Source: Chitinophaga niastensis
GTDB lineage: Bacteria > Bacteroidota > Bacteroidia > Chitinophagales > Chitinophagaceae
Length of the DNA: 64,000 nucleotides
Direction: 5' to 3'
NCBI RefSeq assembly: GCF_003014755.1
Contig: NZ_PYAW01000002.1
Location: forward strand, 806,001 to 870,000
Positions 43,444 through 52,646 of the stretch are shown here, one piece after another (position 1 is the stretch's first letter; each line of letters starts with the position of its first letter). The position numbers and the translations under genes are program-made. The notes below the pieces were generated by a model. It saw only the letters and a list, made by a program, of their open reading frames with translations. It searched no databases and was not told the DNA's origin.

Positions 43444-44982
43444 ATGTTAAACAGGAACATGTACATTTTTTTATTGGCACTGCTTACAGGCGCCTGTAGT
43501 AAGGGTAGTACCTCCATACCCGCTACCGATATGACTAAAACGCATACTTATTATGTAGCTGTTTCCGGCAGCGATGTCGCCGACGGAGCCATCGGAACAC
43601 CATTACGCAGCATCAACACTGCGCTGGGCAAAGCTATCCCCGGCGATAGTGTTATAGTAAGGGCCGGTAACTATTATGAAAAAGTAGTGTTCCCTCATTC
43701 AGGCCGCCTCGAAAAATTAATTACCCTCAAAGCATATTCCGGTGAAAAAGCAGTGATTGATGGTACAGGTTTGTCTGTTAGCGGTAAAGAGTCGCTGGTC
43801 AGCATCAGCAATGCCAGTTATGTAGTACTGGAAGGTTTTGATATCTGCAATTTAAAAAGCAGCACTGCGTGGGGCAATGTAAATGGTGTAACGGCAGATG
43901 CAGGCTCCGGCAATATCATCATCCGGAAAAATAAAATTTATAACATCGAACATAATGTTCTCCCTTCCGAAGGAAGAAGCGGACACGGTATAGAAATATT
44001 AGGTAACACCAACGATGTGATGAAAAATATCCTGGTAGAGGACAATGAAATTCATGATACCAAAACAGGCTACAGTGAAAACCTGACCATCAACGGTTAT
44101 GTAGATGGATTCACCATTCGCAGAAATAAAATTTACAATACAGAAAACATTGGTATTGATGCTGCCGGCGGTTATGCCGCTAATAGTAACCCGGCATATA
44201 ACTATGCACGCAATGGGGTGATTAGTGATAATGAATTATATAACATCGACATGACACGCGGTCCTGTAGGCAGCACTACCGGGCATGGTGCTATTGGTAT
44301 TTATGTAGATGGTGCCCGGAATATTACTGTAGAAAGAAATATCATACACGAAGCCGACAGGGGAATCGGCATTGTAAGCGAAAATAACGCGTATCCTACC
44401 AGCAATTGTATTGTAAGAAATAATTTTGTGTATAACTGCTGGCGCACCGGCATCTACCTGGGAGGCTATCTGGGATACACTTCCGGTGGTACCCGTAACT
44501 GCTATGTAGTAAACAATACTTTGTTTTATAACAATAAAGGATTGGGTGCTTTTGATGAAATTGAAGGAGAGATCAGGCTCACCGAGCTATGCTTTGATAA
44601 TGTGATCAAAAATAATATCGTATATGCGCGACCGGTAGATGTGTTTGTACATAAATATACCAACTCCGGTTCCGGTAATGTGATAGATAATAATCTCTTT
44701 TTTACAACCGGCGCACCACAGTGGATTTGGGGCAGCACGAGGGATAGCATTACTGATTTTAATAAATGGAAAACGGCATCTGCCGGCGACAGTAATTCTA
44801 CTTATGGTGTAGATCCTTTATTGATGAGTATTACAGCACCTGATTTGCATATACAGTCCAACTCATCGGCTAAAAATACAGGTGTTATTATTTCTTCGGA
44901 AGTGAATGGCAGTACAGATATAGATGGTAATGCCCGTATTGTAAACAATAAGATCAATAAGGGAGCGCACCAGGTGAAATAA
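43444..44982 (+). CDS. Right-handed parallel beta-helix lipoprotein (polysaccharide lyase-like fold)
   Basis: The product has 512 residues. The signal ends in LLTGAC, so it is a lipoprotein; an ATG at 43459 is an alternative start. After a linker the mature protein begins YYVAVSGSDVADGAIGTPL, the DUF1565-type cap. It continues as about ten parallel beta-helix coils recognisable by repeats such as NIIIRKNKIYNI, ILVEDNEIHD, FTIRRNKIYNT and ITVERNIIHEA. This fold is shared by polysaccharide lyases, mannuronan epimerases and pectinases, but I see no catalytic pattern. It is the only enzyme candidate in this SusC/D locus. Its stop is directly followed by the stop of the convergent MFS gene. Confidence 0.82.
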   Translation: MLNRNMYIFLLALLTGACSKGSTSIPATDMTKTHTYYVAVSGSDVADGAIGTPLRSINTALGKAIPGDSVIVRAGNYYEKVVFPHSGRLEKLITLKAYSGEKAVIDGTGLSVSGKESLVSISNASYVVLEGFDICNLKSSTAWGNVNGVTADAGSGNIIIRKNKIYNIEHNVLPSEGRSGHGIEILGNTNDVMKNILVEDNEIHDTKTGYSENLTINGYVDGFTIRRNKIYNTENIGIDAAGGYAANSNPAYNYARNGVISDNELYNIDMTRGPVGSTTGHGAIGIYVDGARNITVERNIIHEADRGIGIVSENNAYPTSNCIVRNNFVYNCWRTGIYLGGYLGYTSGGTRNCYVVNNTLFYNNKGLGAFDEIEGEIRLTELCFDNVIKNNIVYARPVDVFVHKYTNSGSGNVIDNNLFFTTGAPQWIWGSTRDSITDFNKWKTASAGDSNSTYGVDPLLMSITAPDLHIQSNSSAKNTGVIISSEVNGSTDIDGNARIVNNKINKGAHQVK

Positions 44983-46143
44983 TTATTCTTTAATTCCTCT
45001 TACCATCCATACAATCAGCAGTCCGCAAATAGCCATGATAGCAAAGGACGAACGTAAACTAGTGGCTTGTGCCACAAAACCGATTAATGGAGGAACTACT
45101 AAAAACCCGAGATAACCAATAGTAGAAATGGAAGCCAGCGTTTGTCCGCTGTTGGCACTTTTTGATTTGCCAGCCAGACTGAATACCAGAGGCACTACAC
45201 AGGCAACGCCTAAACCGGCAAATATAAAGCCGATGCCCGCTGTAACGGGATAGGGGAATGTAATGGTCAGCAGTAAGCCGGTGAGGATGAACCAGCCGCT
45301 GTATTGCAGCATGGTTTTAATACCCAGCTTTTTTACCAGTCTGTCGCCGGCAAATCGACCAATAGTCATGGCTACCATGTATATTACGAATGCCGCCACA
45401 GCTGTAGGTTTGGTGGTATGCACTACTTTTTCGAAATACAACCCGCTCCAGTCATACATTGTATTTTCTGTAGCCATGCAGGCAAAACAAATGAGCGAGT
45501 ATTTTAGTAATGATTTATCCGGGAGAGAAAAAGGGGGCTTTTTTATGGTTTCTATTACCGGTTGATCCGGGAATGTTTTGGGATAGTAGTAAATCGTAAA
45601 TACCAGCAACAATACACTGATAAGTAACAGGTGATAAGAAGGTGCAATATTCATGGATACCATCAGGTAGCCGATAGCAGCGCCTGTGAAGCCCGCCACG
45701 CTCCAGATGCCATGGAAGGTGGTCATAATGGATTGCGGATAAAGATGCTGTACCTGTACCGCCTGTGCGTTCATAGACAGGTTCAGCAGGTTACGTGCAG
45801 ATCCGAAACAAAATAATACCAGCGCCAGTTGCCATACACTGGTGGTAAAACCAGGGAGGCTCAGCACCAGGTTAAAGAGCAGTGCTCCAAAGATCATGAT
45901 CTTCCGGCTGCTGAAATTGCCCAACAACTTGCCGGTAACAGGCATGGTAAGCATCAGGCCTATTGGCAGGGCAAACAATACACCACCCAGCTGCGCTTCG
46001 TTCAGATGCAATTGCTGTTGAATAGAAGGTATCCTGGATGCCCAGGAAGAGTAACCCAGACCGGAGATAAAAAAGAATACAGATGTGGCTATTCTGTATT
46101 GTCTGGCATCGGTTCCTTTATGAATATCTGCTAACATTTTCAA
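44983..46143 (-). CDS. MFS transporter (YbjJ-like group)
   Basis: The 386-residue inner-membrane protein has 12 predicted helices. The N-terminal part with YSSWASRIPSIQQQLHLNEAQLGGVL and LGNFSSRK after helix 2 matches the YbjJ-like major facilitator subgroup, whose substrates are unknown. It converges on the beta-helix gene with no intervening base between the coding regions, so neither gene has room for its own terminator there. On its 5' side about 60 bases separate it from the cyclase remnant. Confidence 0.85.
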   Translation of the reverse strand: MKMLADIHKGTDARQYRIATSVFFFISGLGYSSWASRIPSIQQQLHLNEAQLGGVLFALPIGLMLTMPVTGKLLGNFSSRKIMIFGALLFNLVLSLPGFTTSVWQLALVLFCFGSARNLLNLSMNAQAVQVQHLYPQSIMTTFHGIWSVAGFTGAAIGYLMVSMNIAPSYHLLLISVLLLVFTIYYYPKTFPDQPVIETIKKPPFSLPDKSLLKYSLICFACMATENTMYDWSGLYFEKVVHTTKPTAVAAFVIYMVAMTIGRFAGDRLVKKLGIKTMLQYSGWFILTGLLLTITFPYPVTAGIGFIFAGLGVACVVPLVFSLAGKSKSANSGQTLASISTIGYLGFLVVPPLIGFVAQATSLRSSFAIMAICGLLIVWMVRGIKE

Positions 46144-46204
46144 CTATACACATCCCTTTTGTGGCCATGAAGAGGACAAAATTAGACAAATATCGTCGAA
46201 AATT

Positions 46205-46366
46205 TTAGTGATGTCCCAGCCTGGCCATGGCCCGTACCGGGAAGGTGCCTGCCCCTTTGAATTTGGGTGGAACAGCACTGAAAGTAAACCCATCCTGCGG
46301 TAAAACTTCCAGGTTACACATATGCTCTACTATTAATATTTCCGCGCCCAGCAGGATACTATAATT
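46205..46366 (-). pseudogene. C-terminal remnant of a cyclase-family (kynurenine formamidase-like) gene
   Basis: On the minus strand a frame ending at TAA 46205-46207 reads YSILLGAEILIVEHMCNL then EVLPQDGFTFSAVPPKFKGA and TFPVRAMARLGHH. That is the typical last 50 residues of cyclase-family proteins (the segment with the conserved Glu-His/Asn and the GFTF block). Upstream the frame runs into the 3' end of the rubredoxin-fusion gene in another frame and meets a TGA without any ATG. The rest of the gene, about 200 residues, is missing. A deletion joined the two gene ends. Confidence 0.65.
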
Positions 46367-47814
46367 TATACGCTCAATGCTCCTTCGTTTATTGCTACAA
46401 ACTCATCTAACGGAGAAGCACATACGGAACAACAATAATCTGCCGGTAATGCAGTAAACAAAGTACCCGGTGTAACCTGTTGTTCTACATCTCCCGTCAT
46501 TTCATCATATACCGTAAAGCATTGCCGGCATTGATATACCTGCCTTTCTGGTACGGTAATACTGATCAGGGATTGTTGTTCTGTTACATAGTTTTGCAGC
46601 ACATCTGCTTCACTTTTCTGTTCATAAAAAGCTTTGCATAAGGCTACAATATAAGGTCCCAGGTGTTCCTTGGATACACCTTCTCTGTATAATAATAATT
46701 GGGAAGAGTTGGCATTGTAATCTGCAGTGTACAATATGTCGTAACGCTGCATGTACTTTAGTTTGCTGCCATGTTTATTCTCCTGCTTTTTAATAACTAC
46801 TGTTCCAAATAAGCTGGCGGGACGTTGAACCCGAACGCTGAAGCACAGCCCATAAGTACGCACATCTTCTGTATCAAAATAACGGATGATATGACGTTTC
46901 AGAATTAGCCCATCTTCGCAATCATCTTCTACCTGCCAGTTCAATTCATTGGCAGCATGTCGCACATTGATGGCATGTTTACCCAGTACATAATCCCATA
47001 ACGGGCGGTGGATAACATCAATGTTTTTAATGATGAGCGATTTCCAGGGAGTTGTATATAGCTGACCCGTGCGGGTTTCCAGGCAGATAGCACATACGTC
47101 TTTCAAAAATGGAATGGAAAAATATTCATCACGACGATAGATACCCAGCCAGTAATTGTTATCATATTTATTAAAGCCTTCATAGTAGGGTAAATGAAAC
47201 GCTGGTAAATCCAGTTCCTTTTCTTTCACGCGACTGATATAAGGCAACGTTTGTTTTACCAGCGTATACAATGTTTCAGGCAATGTGTCATTACTCAGCA
47301 ACGTTTCTGCTAACTTACTCACCGCAGCAATGTTGTTGGTATAAATGAGCTCCGGCCATGAAAACAGCTGCTGACTGCCGGGAATACGCACATACAGATG
47401 CCAGTAGTGAAGATAGGGAGAAGAGATCCAGTTGATATGTCCTGTGAATAATGGTACAAAAGTTTGCTTACTGTCGCAGATATTTATTTTAAGCTGTGGC
47501 GTATAATCAAACAGATCGAAAACATCTTTATATATTCCTTCACTTAGCCAGCTGTTTTGTATAAAGATGCCAGCTGCTGCGTAAGAGCTGATAATATTAG
47601 GGGTGTTGGAGAGATGGATTTGCTGTGATACACAATCCTGTTTGAACTGCGATAAATGTTTCTCCGGTATGTCCAGTAATAATTGTTGACGCAAGCCAAA
47701 ACGTACATGGGTGGCTTGTGCGGCGGTAGCTATGGTTAAGAGTTCCAGCAGATGACCAGGCGATATAATGCCGCCGGTGAAATTGTAATAAAGTGTATGC
47801 GTATGTTTTGCCAT
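46366..47814 (-). CDS. Nitrite/sulfite reductase half-domain protein fused to rubredoxin
   Basis: The 482-residue cytosolic protein ends in a rubredoxin domain (about 427-480) with CRQC and CSVC knuckles and the YDEMTGD and LPADYCC features, so it carries one Fe(SCys)4 centre. The N-terminal part (about 1-75; THVRFGLRQQLLLDI) resembles the ferredoxin-like half-domain of nitrite/sulfite reductases. The paired Cys motifs that bind sirohaem/[4Fe-4S] are absent, so it is probably not a reductase itself. It is the last gene of the nitrate operon, 2 nt after the nitrate reductase fusion. An electron-transfer or assembly role for that enzyme is inference. The start is at 47814. Confidence 0.75.
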   Translation of the reverse strand: MAKHTHTLYYNFTGGIISPGHLLELLTIATAAQATHVRFGLRQQLLLDIPEKHLSQFKQDCVSQQIHLSNTPNIISSYAAAGIFIQNSWLSEGIYKDVFDLFDYTPQLKINICDSKQTFVPLFTGHINWISSPYLHYWHLYVRIPGSQQLFSWPELIYTNNIAAVSKLAETLLSNDTLPETLYTLVKQTLPYISRVKEKELDLPAFHLPYYEGFNKYDNNYWLGIYRRDEYFSIPFLKDVCAICLETRTGQLYTTPWKSLIIKNIDVIHRPLWDYVLGKHAINVRHAANELNWQVEDDCEDGLILKRHIIRYFDTEDVRTYGLCFSVRVQRPASLFGTVVIKKQENKHGSKLKYMQRYDILYTADYNANSSQLLLYREGVSKEHLGPYIVALCKAFYEQKSEADVLQNYVTEQQSLISITVPERQVYQCRQCFTVYDEMTGDVEQQVTPGTLFTALPADYCCSVCASPLDEFVAINEGALSV

Positions 47815-47816
47815 CG

Positions 47817-50800
47817 TTATACCAGTTCTTTGACAGGTTTGGGAATTGCTTTTTCCAGTATGGCTTTTACTTCTGATTTACAACTCCCGCAGCCCATCCC
47901 GGCACCGGAAGCCTGACATAATTGTTGCAGCTGATGACAACCACCGGCTATCTTTTCCAGGATATTTCCTTCGCCTACATTGCCACAGGAACAAATCAGT
48001 TTGCCCAGCACCGGTGTTCCTTTTTTTCCGGAACGAAGTAACTCCAGTCTTTTATCTGATAGTTCAATGCGCTGCTGGATCAGGTCCTTAAATTCTGTGA
48101 ATTCTGATTTATCACCGATCAATATAGCACCCACTAATCTGTCCTGGTGAATAATACATTTTTTGTAATAGCGCTTCGCTTTGTCAATAAAGACTACCTC
48201 CTCAAAGGCAGGATCATTGGGTGTTTCTACCATGCCGAGTGAACACAGATCTGTGCCATGCATTTTTAAAATGTTCATGAAAAGCGATCCCTGGTAATAA
48301 TGACTGATGTCGCCATTCAGGTAACGGGCTACTACGGCTGCCTGCTGCTCTGCTGCCGCCGTAATGCCATAGAGGGTACCATTAAAGGCGGCTATTTCAC
48401 CTACGGCATAAATGTCAGGATCGCTGGTTTGCAGGTATTCATTTACCACTACACCACGATTACATACCAGCTGTGCGGCTTGTGCCAGTTCAATATTAGG
48501 TACGGTGCCTATAGACATCACTACAGCCTGACAGGCAATATAGCGGCCACTCTTCATGTGAATGCCTTCCAGCTGTTGTTGTCCGGTGAAACGATCAATT
48601 TCATCATTATAATAAATTTCAATACCTCTGTCGGTTAATTCTTCATAGAGCAGTTTGCCGCCTAATGTATCCAGTTGCCGGTCCATTAAGCGTGAGGTAC
48701 GCTGTATAACGCCTACGTCTATATTAATTTCTTTGAGAGAAGCGGCCAGTTCTATGCCCAGTAATCCGCCACCGGCAATCATTACTTTTCCTTTGGTGGG
48801 ATCTACATGTTGTTTGAATGCATCCGCATCCATCCTGGTACGCATTGTGAAGATGCCCGGTAGCGCCGGCGTATCCTTCAGTGTAGCTGCACGGCTACCG
48901 GTAGCCATGAGTAGTATATCATACGTATGTACGTTACCGTTACTATCTGTTACCAGCTTGTGTGTACGGTCTATATGCACTATGCTCACGCCTTTGTGCA
49001 GCGTGATGTTATATACATCCTCTTCATCCCTGGTCATTTTAATCAGTTGCTTCCATTGCTGGGTGCCGCTGATGTAATCCGGCAGCATCACACGATTATA
49101 GAAGGGGAGGTTTTCTTTGCTGAACACTGCTATTTCATCGGTGGTATTCAGTTCCCGGTATGATTTCACAAACCCGCAGGCACCAGCTCCTGCACCGATG
49201 ATAATTATTTTTTGTTGTGGCTTCTGATAGCGCTGTACCTGTACTGCGGAGTATTTGAAGTCCGGTTGTTTGGATATAGGATCGAGCAGATTGTTGGTGA
49301 GATTATTAGCGCGGTGCAGATCATTGTTTAATATTTTCCCCCAGTGCATAGGCAAAAACACTACACCTTGTTTAATAGTGCTGCTCAGCTGTGCTTTCAC
49401 ACGAACGGTACCACGGCTGTTGCTGATCTCTACAATATCACCTGCCTGTATATTTCGCTGCCGGGCATCTTCCGGATGTATTTCCAGGAAGGCGGAGGAT
49501 ATATGTTGTTTTAGCTTACTTACTTTACCGGTTTTGCTCATGGTATGCCACTGGTCCCGTATACGGCCGGTAGTAAGGATGAGCGGACGTTCCCGTGTGG
49601 TGGGCTCTGATTTGTTTTCATCGTCAAAGCTGTGAATAACTGCTTTGGCATTATCGGTATAAAACTGATGATCTGTAAATAAACGGGGAGTGCCATTGCC
49701 GGATTGATAAGGCCACTGCACGCTTCTTTTCTCTTTCAATGTTTCATAATTCAGCGTACTGATGTCTATGCGTGTACCGGCTGTTAACCTGCAATGCTCC
49801 GCATAGATATCTGCCATATTCGTATAGTCGAAGCCGTGATACCCCATTTTTTGCGCAAACCGATAAATGATTTCTGCATCTGGTAAAGCTTCTCCGGGTG
49901 CGTCTGTAATTTTAGTGAGATAACTGATACGACGTTCCGCATTGGTCATGGTACCTTGTTTCTCCGCCCAGGCTGCTCCGGGAAGCACTACGTCTGCATA
50001 TTGTAGCGTTTCCGGTTTGGAGGAAATTTCCTGTACTACCACAAACTTAGCCTTTTGCAGTGCTGCTTCAGCCAAACGGGCATCCGGTAAGCTCACCAGT
50101 GGATTGGTGCACATGATCCAGATAGCTTTTAGTTTGCCTTCATGCAGTGCAGTAAACATTTCAGTAGCGGTGAGTCCTGCTTTATCTGATAAAGTGGTAC
50201 CTCCCCAAAACGCTGCTACTTCTTTCCGGTGCTCCGGATTGTTGAGTACCCGATGCGCCGGTAAGAGGTTGGACAAACCACCTACTTCGCGGCCACCCAT
50301 TGCATTGGGTTGTCCTGTTAAGGAAAACGGACCGCTACCGGGTTTGCCGATATGCCCGGTAATCAGATGCAGGTTGATTAAACTAAGATTCTTATTAACC
50401 CCTACCACGCTTTGATTGAGGCCCATTGTCCACATGGTCATAAAACCTTTGGCGTTGCCTATATATTCTGCTGCGGTGTATATATCTGCGGCTGTAATGC
50501 CGCAAATAGCTGCTGCTTCGCCGATGCTGCGTTGCATCACACTGGTTTTGTAGGCTTCAAATCCACTGGTGTGCGCTGTAATAAATGAACTATCGATATG
50601 CCCTGCTGTAATAAGGATGCGGCCTATGGCGTGATGCAATACGATGTCGGTGCCAGGATTCACTTGCAGGTGTACATCTGCAATGGCGCAGCTTTGTGTA
50701 GCGCGCGGATCGCTCACTATTATTTTCAACGCCGGATTGGCCGCTTTGGCGGCTTCTACACGACGCCATAAAATAGGATGACACCAGGCAGGATTAGCAC

Positions 50801-51314
50801 CTGCTACAAAAATACAGTCGGCCAGTTCAATGTCGTCGTAAGTGCCCGGCACCGCGTCTTCGCCCAGTGCCAGCTTGTAAGCCGCTACAGCACTGCTCAT
50901 GCATAAGCGGGAATTGGTATCAATATTATTGCTGCCAATAAAACCTTTGATCAGCTTATTTACAACATAATATTCTTCTGTGAGGCATTGTCCGGATGCA
51001 TAAAATGCCACCGCATCCGGACCATATTTTTTTATGATGGCGGTAAATACGGCTGCTGTTCTCTCCAATGCCTGATCCCACGTAACCCTTTTCCGTGACA
51101 GGTTACGATGGTATCGCATCTCAGGATACAGCAACCGGTCTGATGTATCCATAACGGTGTAATGCAGGTTCATGCCTTTGGAGCAAAGCATGCCTTTATT
51201 TACCGGATGTGTTTTATCACCTTCTACATGCAGCTTTCCCTGCCGGTCCTTATGCACTACTATCCCACAGCCTACGCCACAGTAACAACAGGTGGTTTTA
51301 AATGATGCTTGCAT
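47817..51314 (-). CDS. Assimilatory nitrate reductase: molybdopterin subunit fused to flavoprotein reductase and [2Fe-2S] domain
   Basis: This cytosolic enzyme of 1165 residues reduces nitrate to nitrite. It starts with a [4Fe-4S] domain (CCYCGVGC at 9-16 and a fourth Cys about residue 43). The bis-MGD molybdopterin oxidoreductase core follows to about 560 (CMSSAVAAYKLALGED; WHTMSKTGKV near 605) and then the molydopterin-binding domain. From about residue 715 a second protein is fused: a FAD/NAD(P)H reductase (IIIGAGAGACGF, MIAGGGLLGIELA) ending in a BFD-type [2Fe-2S] domain (ICSCGNV and GMGCGSC). In Klebsiella-type systems these parts are separate NasA and NasC proteins, so this fusion can take electrons from NAD(P)H by itself. 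It lies between the transporter and the rubredoxin fusion genes. Confidence 0.9.
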   Translation of the reverse strand: MQASFKTTCCYCGVGCGIVVHKDRQGKLHVEGDKTHPVNKGMLCSKGMNLHYTVMDTSDRLLYPEMRYHRNLSRKRVTWDQALERTAAVFTAIIKKYGPDAVAFYASGQCLTEEYYVVNKLIKGFIGSNNIDTNSRLCMSSAVAAYKLALGEDAVPGTYDDIELADCIFVAGANPAWCHPILWRRVEAAKAANPALKIIVSDPRATQSCAIADVHLQVNPGTDIVLHHAIGRILITAGHIDSSFITAHTSGFEAYKTSVMQRSIGEAAAICGITAADIYTAAEYIGNAKGFMTMWTMGLNQSVVGVNKNLSLINLHLITGHIGKPGSGPFSLTGQPNAMGGREVGGLSNLLPAHRVLNNPEHRKEVAAFWGGTTLSDKAGLTATEMFTALHEGKLKAIWIMCTNPLVSLPDARLAEAALQKAKFVVVQEISSKPETLQYADVVLPGAAWAEKQGTMTNAERRISYLTKITDAPGEALPDAEIIYRFAQKMGYHGFDYTNMADIYAEHCRLTAGTRIDISTLNYETLKEKRSVQWPYQSGNGTPRLFTDHQFYTDNAKAVIHSFDDENKSEPTTRERPLILTTGRIRDQWHTMSKTGKVSKLKQHISSAFLEIHPEDARQRNIQAGDIVEISNSRGTVRVKAQLSSTIKQGVVFLPMHWGKILNNDLHRANNLTNNLLDPISKQPDFKYSAVQVQRYQKPQQKIIIIGAGAGACGFVKSYRELNTTDEIAVFSKENLPFYNRVMLPDYISGTQQWKQLIKMTRDEEDVYNITLHKGVSIVHIDRTHKLVTDSNGNVHTYDILLMATGSRAATLKDTPALPGIFTMRTRMDADAFKQHVDPTKGKVMIAGGGLLGIELAASLKEINIDVGVIQRTSRLMDRQLDTLGGKLLYEELTDRGIEIYYNDEIDRFTGQQQLEGIHMKSGRYIACQAVVMSIGTVPNIELAQAAQLVCNRGVVVNEYLQTSDPDIYAVGEIAAFNGTLYGITAAAEQQAAVVARYLNGDISHYYQGSLFMNILKMHGTDLCSLGMVETPNDPAFEEVVFIDKAKRYYKKCIIHQDRLVGAILIGDKSEFTEFKDLIQQRIELSDKRLELLRSGKKGTPVLGKLICSCGNVGEGNILEKIAGGCHQLQQLCQASGAGMGCGSCKSEVKAILEKAIPKPVKELV

Positions 51315-51335
51315 GCGATGGGTTTAATAAATGAT

Positions 51336-52628
51336 TTATGAGATGGCCACTGGTGTTCTGACAGGCCGGGTGGCAGCGGCTTCCGGCTGTTTGCTAAACC
51401 TGGTCAGCATGACTATACAGGAAACGCCGATCACTATAAAGCCAATATACGTGAACGCCTGTACGTAGCTGATACTATCCGACTTAAATAAAAAGCCAAA
51501 CAACATACCGCCCATGTTGCCGCCTGCACCTACAATGCCACTCACCATTCCTGCATTTTTTTCATTGATAAAAGGTACAATACCATAGGTGGCGCCATTA
51601 GCCATTTTCAGGAACAGTGCAAAGCTCAGCATAGAAATAATAGCCATAGTTAATGAGCCTGCCTGCGCAAATAATAGGAGCCCGATACCTTCCGCCAGCA
51701 GCACGAGAGCCAATAACCATCCTTTGCCTCTTATGCCGAATTTTGCGCCTGTTTTATCCGAAATAATCCCGCCTAATGCACGGGCAAAAAGATTCATAAA
51801 ACCAAATATGCCGGCCCAGAACCCAGCGCTGCTTTGAGAAAGTTTAAATGTATCTACAAAATGTAACGATGCTACGTTGTCAAAAGTTATCTCCATGCCA
51901 AAGCACATCCCGTAAGCCAGTGTCAGCGCCCAGATGCGCCAGTCGGCTAAAATGGACCAATCTGTTTTATTATCTGTTTTATTATAACGGGTTTCGTCAA
52001 AATTACCATTGGGCGTGTCTTTGGTAAACCGATAATAGAGATACGCTACCCCCAGCATCATAAGCCCCGGTAGTATCATGGCATACCGCCAGGCCTCTGC
52101 TTTGGTATAACCAAAACCTACAATAGCCGCGAAGATCAGTGGCATCACCATATTGGTAACACCTCCACCTAAATTTCCCCAACCCCCGGTAATAGCGTTG
52201 GCAGTGCCTTTGATGGCAGGAGCAAACATCAGCGAAGTATGGAATTGGGTGATAACAAATGAACCGCCTATAACGCTGATGGCTAAACGGAATAATAAAA
52301 AGGAAGCATAGTCCCTGGATAGCCCTACCAGGAATACAGGTAAAGAACCCAGCAACAGCAGCCGCACTGCCGTTTTGCGCGGTCCCCAGGTATCGCACAG
52401 GCGGCCGATGATAAGCCGCGCTATAATAGTGCCCGAAACAGAGGCAATAATGATATTACCTACCTGTGATTTCGTAAGTCCTAAGTCGGTGCGGATAGTG
52501 GGCATCAGTGGTGCTAATCCAAACCATCCGAAGAAACAGACAAAGAACATCAGCCACGTAATATGAAACGTGCGCATTTGTATGGTAGCGAGACTGAATA
52601 TTTTTATTTTATGGAGCGGAGCAGACAT
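51336..52628 (-). CDS. narK: Nitrate/nitrite MFS transporter (NarK/NasA type)
   Basis: The 430-residue, 12-helix inner-membrane transporter carries both nitrate signature regions: GGWGNLGGGVTN near residue 148 and AGGNMGGMLFGF near 373. The Arg in helix 2 that contacts nitrate is likely in TIIARLIIG. It provides nitrate uptake for the assimilatory operon. It sits 21 nt ahead of the nitrate reductase gene and 18 nt after the porin gene. Confidence 0.92.
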   Translation of the reverse strand: MSAPLHKIKIFSLATIQMRTFHITWLMFFVCFFGWFGLAPLMPTIRTDLGLTKSQVGNIIIASVSGTIIARLIIGRLCDTWGPRKTAVRLLLLGSLPVFLVGLSRDYASFLLFRLAISVIGGSFVITQFHTSLMFAPAIKGTANAITGGWGNLGGGVTNMVMPLIFAAIVGFGYTKAEAWRYAMILPGLMMLGVAYLYYRFTKDTPNGNFDETRYNKTDNKTDWSILADWRIWALTLAYGMCFGMEITFDNVASLHFVDTFKLSQSSAGFWAGIFGFMNLFARALGGIISDKTGAKFGIRGKGWLLALVLLAEGIGLLLFAQAGSLTMAIISMLSFALFLKMANGATYGIVPFINEKNAGMVSGIVGAGGNMGGMLFGFLFKSDSISYVQAFTYIGFIVIGVSCIVMLTRFSKQPEAAATRPVRTPVAIS

Positions 52629-52646
52629 AATAAAGATTTAGTTGAA

